From positions 608,778-672,777 of the forward strand of contig NW_005199926.1 of NCBI RefSeq assembly GCF_000372725.1: DNA of 64,000 nucleotides, given 5' to 3'. Each line of letters starts with the position of its first letter. The first letter of the stretch is position 1. The DNA is from Emiliania huxleyi CCMP1516. Taxonomy: Eukaryota > Haptophyta > Isochrysidales > Noelaerhabdaceae. The notes below the pieces were generated by a model. The model made no database searches. It was not told the DNA's origin and worked only from the letters and a program-made list of their open reading frames with translations. This document shows positions 1 through 11,323 of the stretch, in pieces. The position numbers and the translations under genes are program-made.

Positions 1-297
1 CTAACCTGCTCCCCTCTGACAGCAATCAGCATGGTTGCACAGAGCCCGTCCCCAGAGAGCACATCATCTTCCAGCCGTTCCAGGGTCCGACCGCAAGCGG
101 TGTGCCGGTTGGGCAGCACAGCACACCGACCTTGCGTCTTCAGCGGCTGCAACATGCAGCCACTCACGCGCGGCTCGCTCGCCCCCGCTGCGAGGCTGGC
201 GAGCGAGGCCCTCCCCCCGGCAGCCTCCCCTCAAGCCTCGCGCCTCCGGCGGCGTCGGCAGCGGGAATGGCGGTACGGTGGACGGCAGGGCTTGCCC

Positions 298-1701
298 TCA
301 TAGCAGAAAGGAGACCCGCCGCGGGCTCTCGTTGGGCGGCGAGCTGTCGGGTCGCGCCGCCTGCTCACGCGCTGGAGGTGTGAATAGACGCGGCTCGAAG
401 CCGAGCGGCCAATCCGGCCGCGCCGACCGCGCCTTTGTCTCTCCGCCTCCGTGCGCCGCGCCGGCCGCCGCCGCCGCGCCTGCGCCGCTGCTCGCGCCGT
501 TGGCGGAGATGCAGTTGATGGCGCTCTCGGAAACGGCCCCGCCGGCAGCACCGCGGTCGGTCGGCCGCGCGGCGTCGGCGGGCGGACCACTGGTCGAGGA
601 GGGGCGGACAAGCGCGTGCGAGGAGGCGAGGAGGCTTCGGCCGAGCACCTCTTGCGCGGGGGGCGAGCCGGCGGGCAGCGGAGCGGCGAGCCGCTGGGCG
701 AACGAGGGGGGGGGGGGTCCCCCCCCGAGCGGGGGGGCGGGGGGCGGGGGGGAGGCCGGCGGGCGGCTCTGCCGTCGCCATCGCCGTGAAGTCCGCCAGC
801 GTCCTCCGCACGTCCGCCTCTGCGGAGAGGTACAGCGAGCTGTTCAGCAGGGGGCTGTTGAGGGAGCTGCCGGCGGCGGGGCCGTCAGGCACGACGCCGC
901 TCGGCGCTGCGCCTTCGGGCCAGGGCCCGAGCAGGCTGGGGAGGGAGGAGGCGGCAGGCTCGGTGGCCGTGGGGCCGGCCCCACTCGCATCCTAAGGGCC
1001 GCCGCCCGCGCCGTCTGCGCCGCCGGGGCCGCGCCTGCCCCTGGCCGGCGAGGAGCGGTGGGAGAGGGAGCTGGCGGCGAGGGACGACATCGAGCTGCGG
1101 TTGGAGCGGCTCGGCAGCAGCTCGGAGGTCGCCAGCCTCTGGTAGACGGGCGGGCAAGGCCTCCCCGACGGGACGAACGCCTGCCCCCCAAGCGAGTAGT
1201 CCCCCTCCAGCCCCCCTCGGCCACGCCCGGCCGGCGCAGGTTGACTTGAATCTCAAAGCCCTGCGCACGGGACGGGACGCGGACGTGTCGTGGGCGTGTC
1301 GCGGCCGTGCCATGGACGTGTCGCGGACGTGTCGCGGGCGTGTCGTGCAAGTGCCTCCGGCGAGGTTGGCGCACCTCCATCAGCCGCTGCACCGTCTTTG
1401 TGTGCTGCCGCACGGACGGGATGCGCGACGAGACGCTTCGGGGCCGTGCCGTGTCGTGCAAGGACTCGAAGCCGCCGTGCTCGAGGCCGCCTGACTCCTC
1501 GCCGTCGCCGCCCGCCTCCTCGCCGCCCTCGGTCGGCTTGCCGCTGCGGTCGAGGGAGAGGCCCGCCGTCAGGCTGTTCCAGCCCGCCAGTGCCTCTGCG
1601 AGCTCGACGGCGGAGCGAGGACGGCCTAATAATTAATAATTAATGATTAATGATTAATGATTAATAATTAATAGGAGCTCGACGGCGGAGCGAGGACGGC
1701 C
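298..1701 (-). CDS. Fragment of a Ser/Ala-rich multi-exon gene, function unknown
   Basis: Several minus-strand stretches read as non-random protein but lie in different frames separated by intron-like DNA. They include a piece at about 1618-1470 containing SAVELAEALAGWNSLTAGLS, one at about 1450-1370 (SSRIPSVRQHTKTVQRLMEV), one at about 1195-1010 (YSLGGQAFVPSGRP, then a Ser/Arg-rich run) and one at about 895-785 (SAEADVRRTLADFTAMA). Between the second and third lies DNA made of CACGACACGTCC-like 12-mers ending in CAG, which looks like an intron. No family is recognised. The 5' end is probably near 1700 or further right; the 3' end is unresolved around 300 and may lie outside the window. A poly-G/C block at 707-760 limits the reading. 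Exon boundaries are uncertain. Confidence 0.35.
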
Positions 1702-1702
1702 T
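1600..1702. repeat. 28-bp perfect direct repeat around an AT-rich core
   Basis: Bases 1600-1627 and 1675-1702 are identical. The 47 bp between them consist almost only of TAATTAAT/TGATTAAT units in otherwise very GC-rich DNA. On the minus strand the core ends in TTATTAG immediately before the second copy, so it could act as an intron 3' end (GC donor at 1700, acceptor at 1626, 75 bp). The first copy is itself preceded by a CCGCAG that could also be an acceptor. Confidence 0.75.
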
Positions 1703-2163
1703 GCGGCGGAAAGGCGGGAGGGGCGGCGCAGTCGGCGCAGGTGGCGGTCTGTTGTGTGTGTGCTCGCGGGCCCTCCGCGAGCTCTCTCCACTCTCCGGCT
1801 CTCGTTGTTTTTCGAATTTAAGTGTAGAACATGCGTGCCGCCGTCCCGCGCCATCGTGTGCTGTCTCGCCACACACACACGTATAATGGACAGCGCAGCA
1901 CAATGGCGACGCGCGCCGCGAGCGAACGTGGTCCTGTGCACATACACACCGCGGGGGGCTGCGGGCACCCTCTACGGCACCCGCACACGGCGCGCGTGGT
2001 GGCGATGGCGGGGGTGGGGTGGGGGTGGGCACAGGGCAACGCAGATGCTCAGCGGCGGTGCTGGTCGTCCCGACAGAGGAGAGTGGTCGTCCCGACAGAG
2101 GAGAGATGGAAGGGCACAAGGGTAGGCGCCGGCACTCGCCGCCGCCCGGCCGCGCCAATATCA

Positions 2164-5100
2164 CTAGCGGCGCGGGGATGGCGCGGCCCCGGTGAAGGTC
2201 TGCTGCACCTGCCGCCCGGAAATGACGACGAGGTTGAAGACGCCCTGCCCCTTGCGGAGCATCTCCACCACCTGCGGGGCGGACGGCACGAGGGCGGGGT
2301 CAGCCGCGCACAACGGCGCGCGGGGGGGGCGGGGGAGCGGGGGGGGGGGGGGGAGGGGGAACCCCCGCCCCCCCCGAAAATCCCCCCCCCCTGGAAATTG
2401 GATAAACCCCAAATCCCCTTGACCCAAAGCCCCCCCTCCCCGGGCACGAGGCCCGAGCACTCGGCCATTGACCCGGGGTCCACCTGGTCAAGGGGGGGGG
2501 GGGGGGGGGAAACAAACTTAAAGGGGGGGGGGGCGGGGCGGCCGGGCGCTCCGCCGCCCCGGAGCGCGCGGGGCCCCTTTTTTTATAAGGGGGGCACGGA
2601 CGAGCCTTCGACGTTGAAGAAGGACTTGTCGAACGCGTCGTCGGAGCGGTGAAAGACGGCACCAATCTTGGTCTCGTCCGTCTCCTTTATCAGCCGCACC
2701 TCGCGCAGCGCCGGCATCTTCTCGGAGTATCTCGACTGACTGCGCAGCAGCTGCGAGCCCGAGCCCTGCAGCGAAGTCGCTGACTTGCGCGACTTCGACT
2801 TTTTGAGCCCCCTGCCAGCGGCGATGGAGGGATCGGCGGCGTGGAGCCGCGCGATGCACAAGATGTGCTCCTCGGTCCGGCCGACCGTGTCGACGAAGCG
2901 CTTAAAATTAAGCTTGCTGCCGTCCACAGAGATAATCTTGTCCCCCACCTGCAGCTGGCCCGCCACCGGGCCGTTGGGATCGACCTCGACGATGGTGTTC
3001 ATCGCGTCGATCCCAAAGCCAAGCCGGCCAGTGCCCTTCTCGCGCCGGATCTTGACCTCGATCTCCTCGATGCGGCGCGGGGCGGCGCCCTTGTCGGGCA
3101 CAAGCTTCTTCGCTCTCTCGCGCCGCGGCGAGGGCGGCTGCGTGGACATGCGCGCGTACTTGACGATGAGCTGGTGCGTCCGCTGCGGCACGATCACGTC
3201 CTTGAGCATCCGGTGGCCCAACGTGTTGTTGTCGACCGCCACGATCTTATCGCCGTACTGCAGCTCGCCCTGCGTCGCCACCGAGCCGCCGGGCTCCACC
3301 TGAAGCGAGTGCTAGCGGCCTGGAGGCGGAGTGGCGCGGGGCGGTGTGAAGCGCCGCCGGGCTCGCACCTCGACGATGATGTTGTCGAGGGTGAGCCCGA
3401 TGCCCAGCCCGTCCTGCTGCCGGTCGAGCTGGCACGAGAGCTCCCACATCTCCTCCACCGGCCCCTTCACCTCCTTCTTCTTGCCCATGCCGAACAGTCC
3501 CTTCTTCTGCGCCGCGCCGCCGGAGCCCTCCTCGTATGGCCCGCCCTTGTACGGAAGGAACTCGATGGGCGCCTGCGCGGCCGTGCCGGGCTTCGCGCCC
3601 CCCTCGCCGCCCGCGTCGCCCTTGGAGGTGTACATGGCGTCGTACTGCGCCTTCATCTGCAGGTAGAACTGCTGGTAGTGGTGGTCGAGCGGGTGCTGGT
3701 TGAGCGACATGCCGGTCGTCGGGTGGTAGTAGTAGACGCCGCCCTTGGGGTCGAGCCGCTGCTCCCAGCCCTGCGGCTCGGGCGCCTGCAGCGCCTCGTC
3801 GGCGATCCACAGCAGGTGCGCGTCCTGCTTGATGTCCATGCCCAGGTACTCCGCGTACTCGAGAACATCGCTCACCGCGCACTTGAAGTCGTACTGCGCC
3901 CACACGTCGTCGCCCTGCGCCGGCTCGGCGCCGCCCTTCCAGCCAATGTCGGAGACGACGGCGACGTTCATCATCTCCTTGTTGTCGACGCCGCCGCCGT
4001 CGGCCACCTCCTGCTGGAACTTGGCGAGCTTCTCGGCGTCGAGGTCCTTGGTCGCGTCGGCCGTCGCCTTGGCCGCCGCCTCGGCCGCCTTCGCCTTCTC
4101 GGCCTGCTCTCGCCGCTTCTTGGCGGTGTTGCGCTCGAACGACATCTGGCGCGCGCGCTGGAAGCGCGTCTGCCGCTCCTTCTCCGCCTCCTCCTCCTCC
4201 TTCGCCTTCTGCGCCGCCGCCGCCGCCTCCGCCGCCTCGCGCTCCTTGCGCGCGGCCTCCTCGGCGGCCCTCGCCGCCGCCTCGGCCTCGGCCTTCGCCT
4301 TGGCCGCGCGCGCCTTCTCGTCGCGCAGCAGCTTGAGCCGCTTCCTCGCGTTGTACGCGCGCACCAGCATCTGCATCGAGAGCACCTTGGACGCGATGTA
4401 CTCCATCCGCCGCTGCTCGAGCTGGTCGAGCACGCCGACGCCCAGGAAGACCTTCGTCTTCCCGATCCGAAACTCCTTGTCCGAGACGCCCGCGCTCGAG
4501 AGCAGCGCGCGCACGCCGTCGGCGCCCTTCTTGTTCGTCGCCGATTTCGGCACGACGAGCTCGAAGCGCGAGAGGAGCTCGGCGAAGGGAAGGTGGTCGG
4601 GGAAGCCCTTGCGCGTCGCCTGCACCGCCTGCACCACGCCCGAGGTGTAGAGCTGCCGCTGCATCACGTCGAAGACAAAGTTGTCGGGCTTCTTGTCCAT
4701 GTTTGGCTTGACGCAGCGGATGAAGTGCGTCTTGGTGCCCTCCAGCGTCTTGACGAGCTGGTTGAGCGACGTGCGGAACCCGTCGATCAGGCCGACAAAC
4801 TTCGCCGACTTGAAGCGGCGCACGCTGCCGGCCATCGCAGTCGACTGCTTCTCCTCGAAGAGCGTCTTGACGAAGTCGTCGTCGGAGAACTGCATCAGCA
4901 CGACCAGGTCCTGCGAGAGCGGGTCCTTGTTCTTCTCGAGGAAGCCGGTCGACTGGTAGGTCACCTTGCCCGGGTAGTGCGAGATGGTGAAGGCGGTGCG
5001 GTCGAGCCGCTCCTCCGAGAAGTTGGCGTGCCTCGCGTGCTGGCTCTTGATCTTTTGCAGCCACGAGGCGTCCGAGCCGGACGGGAAGAAGCACTCCTCG

Positions 5101-7031
5101 GCGAGCAGCGAGAGGATGCCGGTGGCTGGCTTGTCGATGAGCTCGACGAGCAGCTTGTTGTCCTCATACGTGATGTCGCCCACGTCGATGCCCTCCTTCT
5201 GGTACTCGGACAGAACCGACTCGAAGACGGCCTGCGTAAACATCTTCTGCAGCTTCTCGTTTGCGAAGTTGATGCACAGTTGCTCGAGCGAGTTGGTCGG
5301 GAAGCACTCGAAGCCGAAAATGTCGACGGCGCCGATGAAGTAGCGCATCTCGTCGCCGCTTTTTTCGAGGGACACGTTGACCATCTCGACGATGTAGTCG
5401 AAGAGCCTCGAGTAGAGCGCCTGCAGAGTCGCCGGGCGCGTGAGCGGAGGCGCGCGCGTGCGGCGGCAGGGTCGGCGGCGGCGGCGGCGGCGGCGGCGCG
5501 CCTTGGTCAGGGCGTTCTTGACGTCGCTGGCGTAGGCCACCGTGTTTGGCTTCGAGATCCAGTCCAGGCCCGCCTTCATGTTCTGCGTGCAGATGGCCTT
5601 CTCGAGCTGCGCCGTCTCGCACGAGAGGAGGCGGGCGACGGCGGCGACGACGGCCGGGTCCTTCACCTTGGCGTCGTCCTCGCCCTGGCCGGTGAAGCTG
5701 AGGTTGCCGAGGTAGAGCACCGCCATGATGACCCTCCAGCACGAGGCCTGCTTGTCGTTCAGGCTCGGGATCACGGCGAACGCCTGACAGCAGCGCGCGA
5801 GCGGGCGCGCTCAGCTGGCGTCGCGGCGCCGAGGCCGCGCGGAGCGCCCGTGGGCGGGAGGCGCCTCGGTCAGCTCCTTGAAGTCGCAAGGGAAGTCGGC
5901 CCACTTGACATCGCCGGCCTTTTTGAGGTTGAGCAGCTTGAAGCTCTCGACCGCGTCCGAGCCCTTCGGGAGCCCGAACTCGGTCCGCTGCGCCGACGAG
6001 AGCCCCTTGGCAACGGTGTAGAGCACGTGGTAGTTTTGCTCGCCGGGCAGCTGCGACGTGATGCGCGACTTTTCGAGGAGGTACGTCTTCATGAAGGCGC
6101 CCTGCATGCGCCCCGACGCGGAGAACTGCAGCGTCAGGAACTTGCCGAAGCGCGACGAGTTGTTGTTCCTGCGGTGCCGGAGTGGATGTGGTGAGCGGCT
6201 AATGCGCAGATCGTGCGTAGCATGAGCAGGCGAGGAGAGGCGCGCCGCGCGCGCGCTGGAGGTGGCGCGCGCGCGCGGCGGCGTGCGAGCCGCGCGGCAG
6301 CAGTCGCTGCTGCGCGGGCGGCGGTGCCGCCGGGCTGCAGCTCACCAGACCGTCTTGGCGCAGCCAAAGCTCTCCATGATGGGGTTGGTCTTCAAGACGC
6401 GCTTATGCAGGTCCGAGCCCGAGCAGCTCACCTCGGCGAGGTACTCGAGGAGGATCTTTGCGGTCTCCGTCTTGCCCGCGCCCGACTCGCCGGAAATGAT
6501 GACGGACTACGGCGCGGGGCGCGGTGAGGCTCTCCGTCGGACCCGCGCGCTCGCTGCTACCCCCCCTCATGTGCATGCCGCCGCCCCTGCGCCACGGCGC
6601 TCCGCCAGGCACCGGCATGTAGGCGTGCCGCGGTGGCGCGGAGAAACTACGCCTGCGCACCTGGCTCATCGAGTTTTGCAGCATGCCCGAGTGCGCCGAA
6701 GCAGCGACCGCGTAGACGTGGGGCGGCAGCTCCACCTGTCACGACACCCGCGCAGAGAGTCAGAGCCTCGCGCCCACAGCGACTGACGGTGGGGCGCGCC
6801 GCGTGCCTGCGGCGCCAGCGACGACTTGTACGCCTGCAGCGTCTCGTCCGTGTACAGCGGCAGCTTCTTGTACGGATTCACGGCCAGCAGGAGGCGGCCG
6901 CTGCGCGTGTAGATGTTGCCGGCCTTGTAGCGCTCCTCGGTGTTGTCCAGGAGCGCCTTGTCTGTGGCGCTCTTTAGCGACGAGAGCTCGCTGCAGCCAG
7001 GGCCCCAGTCCTCGTATGCCGCTTTGGGCAT
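2164..7031 (-). CDS. Unconventional myosin heavy chain with WW and PDZ tail domains
   Basis: Actin-based ATP-driven motor. I resolve exons 7031-6807, 6735-6661, 6506-6346, 6168-5865, 5783-5502, 5420-3369 and 3299 to about 2590, all in compatible phase. Motor motifs: P-loop GESGAGKT, switch [11 protein letters not shown], switch II DIFGFE, and the converter-like FRIGKTKVF. An IQ-like helix ([17 protein letters not shown]) is followed by about 100 residues of charged Ala/Glu/Lys/Arg helix (coiled coil or single alpha helix), then a WW-like segment ([16 protein letters not shown]). Two PDZ domains with the GLGIG and RLGFGI carboxylate-loop-like motifs follow. A third PDZ is interrupted by a poly-G/C block at about 2330-2585; its end ([16 protein letters not shown]) reappears at 2290-2164. 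The start at 7031 ([10 protein letters not shown]) fits a short N-terminus without an SH3-like domain. A GA-microsatellite lies 250 bp upstream. Three introns (6806, 5864, 5501) use GC donors. The tail suggests cargo or membrane-scaffold binding; that is inference. Confidence 0.9.
2325..2590. other. Poly-G/C low-quality block interrupting the myosin 3' end
   Basis: Runs of G and C of 8-18 bases alternate with short scraps that have no coding sense. The flanks encode the first and last parts of the same PDZ domain on the minus strand. This resembles the end of poor reads rather than biology. Confidence 0.6.
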
Positions 7032-7277
7032 CGCGCTGCACTCTGGCGCGCAGCTGTGCGCCGACGGGGGGTCCTGGCACAAAGGCGGTGCGCGCCGGGG
7101 CTTCCTCGCCGCCGTGGGTGGGAAGAATTCTTGCGGCAACCTCGGAATGTGGAAGTAATTCTGACCAGCACGCCTTTCTTCGAATCGGCCTACCGCAACG
7201 TCCAACGAGGGAGAGCAGCTCCTGTCTGCAGAGGGGGGGGGGGGGGGGGGAAAACCGAAGGAGGGCGGGAGGGAGGG

Positions 7278-7356
<79 letters not shown>
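6857..7356. repeat. Left arm of a large inverted duplication
   Basis: The reverse complement of myosin exon 1, its upstream flank and the adjoining GA tract recurs at 11941-12447. Reading about 390 bp outside the microsatellite I see only two differences (one substitution and one single-base indel). The arms face each other about 4.6 kb apart. Confidence 0.9.
7281..7356. repeat. (GA)n microsatellite
   Basis: An essentially uninterrupted GA tract of about 76 bp, just upstream of the myosin gene on its coding strand (CT there). It is preceded by a poly-G run at 7232-7250. Confidence 0.95.
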
Positions 7357-7359
<3 letters not shown>

Positions 7360-7459
7360 CACCTCAAAAAGTCGGGCATGGCTCTCCCCGCAACTTTCTC
7401 GCTAACACGCGCGCACCACCGAGACTGTGGCGGGCGCGCTGCGGCCGCACGTCTAACTT

Positions 7460-7850
7460 CGTCATAGTGCCACGACGTGCGGCCTAGATTTAGCCCACGC
7501 GCCTCTGCTCGCAAACACTCACCCATTGAATTGTCACTGTTTGTGAGTGCGAGATAAGGCTAGCAGTAGGCCGCTAGCCTCTGAGGAGGGCGTCCATAGA
7601 CACCTCACAAGACCCCACACACGGTCTCGTCCGTGCCTCGCCGGCCGGTGAGATTGCTAGAGGCGGAGCGGTCTGCTCTAGTCTCACATGTTACTTCCTG
7701 TCGTCTGTTGTTTGTTGTGCCCTTGTTTGTTCTCTTGGCACCTTGGAGTGCTGGGGGGGGCGACAGGGAGGATGTGGCCTTGAGTTATGTGTACGCCAAC
7801 TCAGGGTGTGTGGCAGCCAGCTGGCTGTGTGTCTTGTGAGCCTGTGAGCG
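7460..7850 (+). repeat. Dispersed repeat, copy 1 (inverted copy at 48605-48992)
   Basis: Shared blocks include CCTCACAAGACCCCACACACGG-like text, GCCAGCTGGCTGTGTGTCTT and the AGTGCCACGACGTG end, in the same order on opposite strands. Copies differ by many substitutions and small indels, so this is an old mobile-element relic rather than a recent duplication. Confidence 0.8.
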
Positions 7851-8902
7851 AGTGACGGGTAATCGTGGCCGTGGCCAAGAAAATCAAAATATTAAGCTCT
7901 CTGTTTGGACCACGGTGAAAAACTCGACGGTTTTGGGCGTTTCAGAGCACGCTGAATCGATTGGCTGAGCTATAATTCTCGCCAGCCCTTTCCTTTCATA
8001 ATTATTGACTCAAAACTCGATGATCGCGCGACTTTGGAGCCGTTATAGCTCAGCCAAAACGTTCCTCTCGAAAAATTGACTTAGGAAGCCGCAAACGGCA
8101 GCTTCTGAAAGACTCACCGGCGCTTATTCTCTTGATCTTTCAAAACCTAGGCCTGCGGCCAAAATTTTCTAAAGGCCGCTGCGCGGCCAGCGCAATGCGC
8201 AACCAGTCAGCGACCGACAGTCAGCAGCAGACTGTGACGATTGGCGGCCTCGCGCCCTCAGTCGACCTCCTCTACCAACTCCCCTGCCCAGCCCATATGC
8301 CTCATCCACGGTGGCGCAACCACTCGCGCAGGGAGAGAGAGAAAGTCGGCGATCTGCGCCGTGCAGATGAGCTCCGCCTCGTCTGCGTCGAGGACGCCCA
8401 TCGCAGGGCTGTCATATAGCGCCATTGCATATGACGTACTGCATGTTGTTCATTACTTCGCAGGTGCCAAAGTCGAGGATAAACTCACTCAGCGATGGCG
8501 AAAGCTGCACTCCCGGCCGGCGGTAGGAGAGATGAAGGCTAATGTACTTCGCAGTGTACGGTGCCTTCCGGCGCGAACAGTGCCCGGGACGAAAGAGGAG
8601 GCGACGTCTCCCTCGTCCATGGACGGTGTAGCCAGCTTGAGAGACGGGAACGAACGGCGGTGAATCGCCGACAGCGGCGCCTTCGTTCCTTTCCAGTGAA
8701 TCGCCGGCGGGTGCCCTGAGCGTTGTATCTGTCGGCCAGTTGCCGCACCGCCGGCAGCAGCTCCGCAGCAGCCGCCCAGATGGCGCCGGTTAGGACAGGA
8801 GCGAAGCCGCGTGGACACGGCTGAGCGACGCCGTGCGTCTCGTTTGGATGCTGCAGGCATGCCCGGCAGCGCGCGTGCTCCATACCGGGGCGTCGGGCGC
8901 CC

Positions 8903-9002
8903 NNNNNNNNNNNNNNNNNNNNNNNNNNNNNNNNNNNNNNNNNNNNNNNNNNNNNNNNNNNNNNNNNNNNNNNNNNNNNNNNNNNNNNNNNNNNNNNNNN
9001 NN
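8903..9002. other. Assembly gap (100 N)
   Basis: Exactly 100 unknown bases, the conventional size for a gap of unknown length. Confidence 0.99.
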
Positions 9003-9195
9003 AATAAAAAAATAAAAAACATAAAAAAAAGAAAGAAAAGAAAACATGAAGACAAGGAAAAATAACAGAAAGGGAAAAAGACTGAGTGAAACAAAAAAGA
9101 ATGATAGCGGTACAAAAGAAAAAAAATCTTACAGGTAGAAAGTAAGAGAGTACAGAGAGCAATGAACAAGATGTTCATCTATATCACTCTGCTCA

Positions 9196-9231
<36 letters not shown>

Positions 9232-9694
9232 CTCAGAAGATACATGTAGAACCCAAGGGAGGGCGGGAGAATGGCGCACCGCCACCACACAGGGATTTTG
9301 ACTGGTGTTAGCCGTCCCCCACCCACCCTTGCTCGGGCGTCTGCCTTTTCGTATTCCCTCTTCTCATGGTCATTGAGAAGAAAATACCTGCGATTGCGCT
9401 GCGCGCTGTCTATGAGTTCACAGACTTTATTGAGAAGATCCACGGTCGCAGCTGGATGGAGAGGAGGCCTGGGAACGGGAACTGAGGGACCTCTCTCTCT
9501 CCGGCGTACGTACCTTAAGGTAGGTAGGGAACGATTCGTTTTAAGAATGGAAATACAGCGGTCAACAGCTGCTTTGCTTCATCTGCCACAGGTTATATTT
9601 ATGATTATATATTATTTTTTTCGCCTTTGCGCGAGTTTTTCGTAATCGCCGCCCCCGCGTGCACACGTCAGTATCCTGGACCGCCTGACGCGCG

Positions 9695-11323
9695 ATGCTG
9701 TGCATCTGCATGGTCCAGGGCTATATACTGGTTGCCATGCCACAGTCATCTTCTTCGTCGACGATGGAATCGCTCGGCGTCATGAGCTGCCTGCACGCCG
9801 AGTCCTCGATATCTTCAAGAAGGGCATGTCAAAAGCAGAGTCTGTCGCAGATCAACCCAATCTGGAAGGTTCTCGCCGACGAGCATTCGCACATCTGCCA
9901 ACTACCAGCAGCGCTGCTGAGGTCATACTCGCTGAACCAAAGCACCATCTTCAAGGACCATGTGCTCCCCACGCAGCCGAGCATCCGGGCGCTGCTGGCA
10001 GCGAGAAGGCCAGTCCTCGTGCTGTTGCGCAAGCCTATCGCTTCACTGCACGGCTGGTGCGAGCGCCGCCTGCGGGAAGGCTGGCAGCTCTCGAATATCA
10101 TCGAACGGGCCGCCGCTCGCTTTGCGGCACTCGTCGTGTTTGACAGCACGTGGCGCCAGACCGTCGCTCGCCACGCTGGGCAGTTTCTCCTGGTTGAATA
10201 TGAGCGCATGCAATCGCAGGGGCGCGAAGCGGCGATGGGCGCCATGCTGGCCACCTGGAAGGTTCCCGCCTGCCGCAGCTTTAGTGACAGCACCGCGCAT
10301 TTAGTCAATGAAACCTCGACGGCTGAGTGCTCCAGAGTCGTGAACCGAGTCGTGGCGCCGACTCCCTCGACGACTGCGCTTGATGCCGTGCAAGCCCGCA
10401 CGACTGCACAGGATGGCGACGGCCGTGACGGCAGTGATGGCGACAGCGGTGGCGATGGCGGCGAAGGGAGCGGCGCTCAACGCTCGAATGTCACCACTGG
10501 ACGAGATCGATGCGACCCGCGCGCTCGCCGCATCCTGTTGGTTGGCAATGGCCCGTCGGTCTTAAACAACCTCCTGGGCTGGGCCATCGATAGCTTTCCG
10601 CACGTGGTCCGCTTCAATGAGTACCAGATCTCTTACGGCTTCGAGTCCCACGTCGGGAGGGAAATCCAGCGCTGGGTAGTCGGCAGTGCTTTCGCGGCTG
10701 AGCTCATTGCAGCCTATCCTGAGCGTACCGCGCCGGTCCTTGTTGCGCTTCCGCACCGCCGCGGGAACTGCAGCTACGTCTACATGCGTCTGGCCGCCGA
10801 GGCTCAACTGACACACTCGCAGCGTGAGCGGGTTGCGTTTGTGTCCGATGCGACGGCGCGAAGCCTTTCGCAACGGCTGGATGCTGTGCCCTCGAGCGGC
10901 CTGACAGTGCTTTGGCATTTTTTGCAGACGTTTCCGTTGGTGCACATTCACGGCTTCGACTTTTTCGCCAACTCCCGCGCGGGCGTGCACTACTTTGACG
11001 ATGGTTTGCGGCGTTCGCCCCACAGCGAGTCGCAGGAGCGCAGTATCGTCAACGAGCTCATCTCCGCGGGTCGCGTGCAGCTGCTTTCAAGCTGCTACAA
11101 CGAGACAGCTCGCCCACAAAGCAGCATGACGCCGCGTCAGGCCATTGTGTCGCAGTCTCGTATCACTGATCGACGTCCCCTTCACTGCACACGCGCCACG
11201 CCAAGTCACACAAAGCAGCGTGGCACCGCGTTGGCCCATCATGTCGCGCATCACGAGACGCGTCCCCCTTCACTGCAAATGCGACGTCGGCGCTCGAGGA
11301 CGACTTCCCAGGATCAGATCTGA
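9695..11323 (+). CDS. Sulfotransferase-like / GT29 sialyltransferase-type fusion protein
   Basis: 542 residues. The C-terminal half carries a sialylmotif-L-like block (ILLVGNGPSVLNN followed by FPHVVRFNEYQ) and a later block (VHIHGFDFFANSRAGVHYFD, then HSESQERSIVNEL) that fits the S/VS region with its His and Glu. These place it in glycosyltransferase family 29, Golgi enzymes that transfer sialic acid or related acidic sugars from CMP donors. The first about 190 residues resemble the later half of a sulfotransferase domain (KDHVLP, VLVLLRKPIASLHGW, LLVEYERM) but lack an N-terminal PAPS-binding loop, so an upstream exon may be missing. An acidic Gly/Asp linker separates the halves. No signal anchor is visible, which also points to an incomplete 5' end. 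The last about 60 residues look like non-domain tail. The true donor sugar cannot be read from sequence. Confidence 0.75.
   Translation: MLCICMVQGYILVAMPQSSSSSTMESLGVMSCLHAESSISSRRACQKQSLSQINPIWKVLADEHSHICQLPAALLRSYSLNQSTIFKDHVLPTQPSIRALLAARRPVLVLLRKPIASLHGWCERRLREGWQLSNIIERAAARFAALVVFDSTWRQTVARHAGQFLLVEYERMQSQGREAAMGAMLATWKVPACRSFSDSTAHLVNETSTAECSRVVNRVVAPTPSTTALDAVQARTTAQDGDGRDGSDGDSGGDGGEGSGAQRSNVTTGRDRCDPRARRILLVGNGPSVLNNLLGWAIDSFPHVVRFNEYQISYGFESHVGREIQRWVVGSAFAAELIAAYPERTAPVLVALPHRRGNCSYVYMRLAAEAQLTHSQRERVAFVSDATARSLSQRLDAVPSSGLTVLWHFLQTFPLVHIHGFDFFANSRAGVHYFDDGLRRSPHSESQERSIVNELISAGRVQLLSSCYNETARPQSSMTPRQAIVSQSRITDRRPLHCTRATPSHTKQRGTALAHHVAHHETRPPSLQMRRRRSRTTSQDQI

Larger units (their letters stand above)
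7357..9694. other. Intergenic stretch with repeats, no gene recognised
   Basis: Holds a 390-bp dispersed repeat (7460-7850), the 100-N gap at 8903-9002, an A-rich tract at 9003-9130, a (CT)n tract at 9197-9228 and one copy of the CCACCACACAGGGATTTT repeat at about 9246-9300. Open frames here show no recognisable domain. Confidence 0.7.

Noticed and set aside
2841..6194. 1117-codon plus-strand open frame opposite the myosin gene
   Set aside because: It is the antisense shadow of the GC-rich myosin exons (Leu/Arg/His-rich, no domain), while the minus strand shows all motor motifs.
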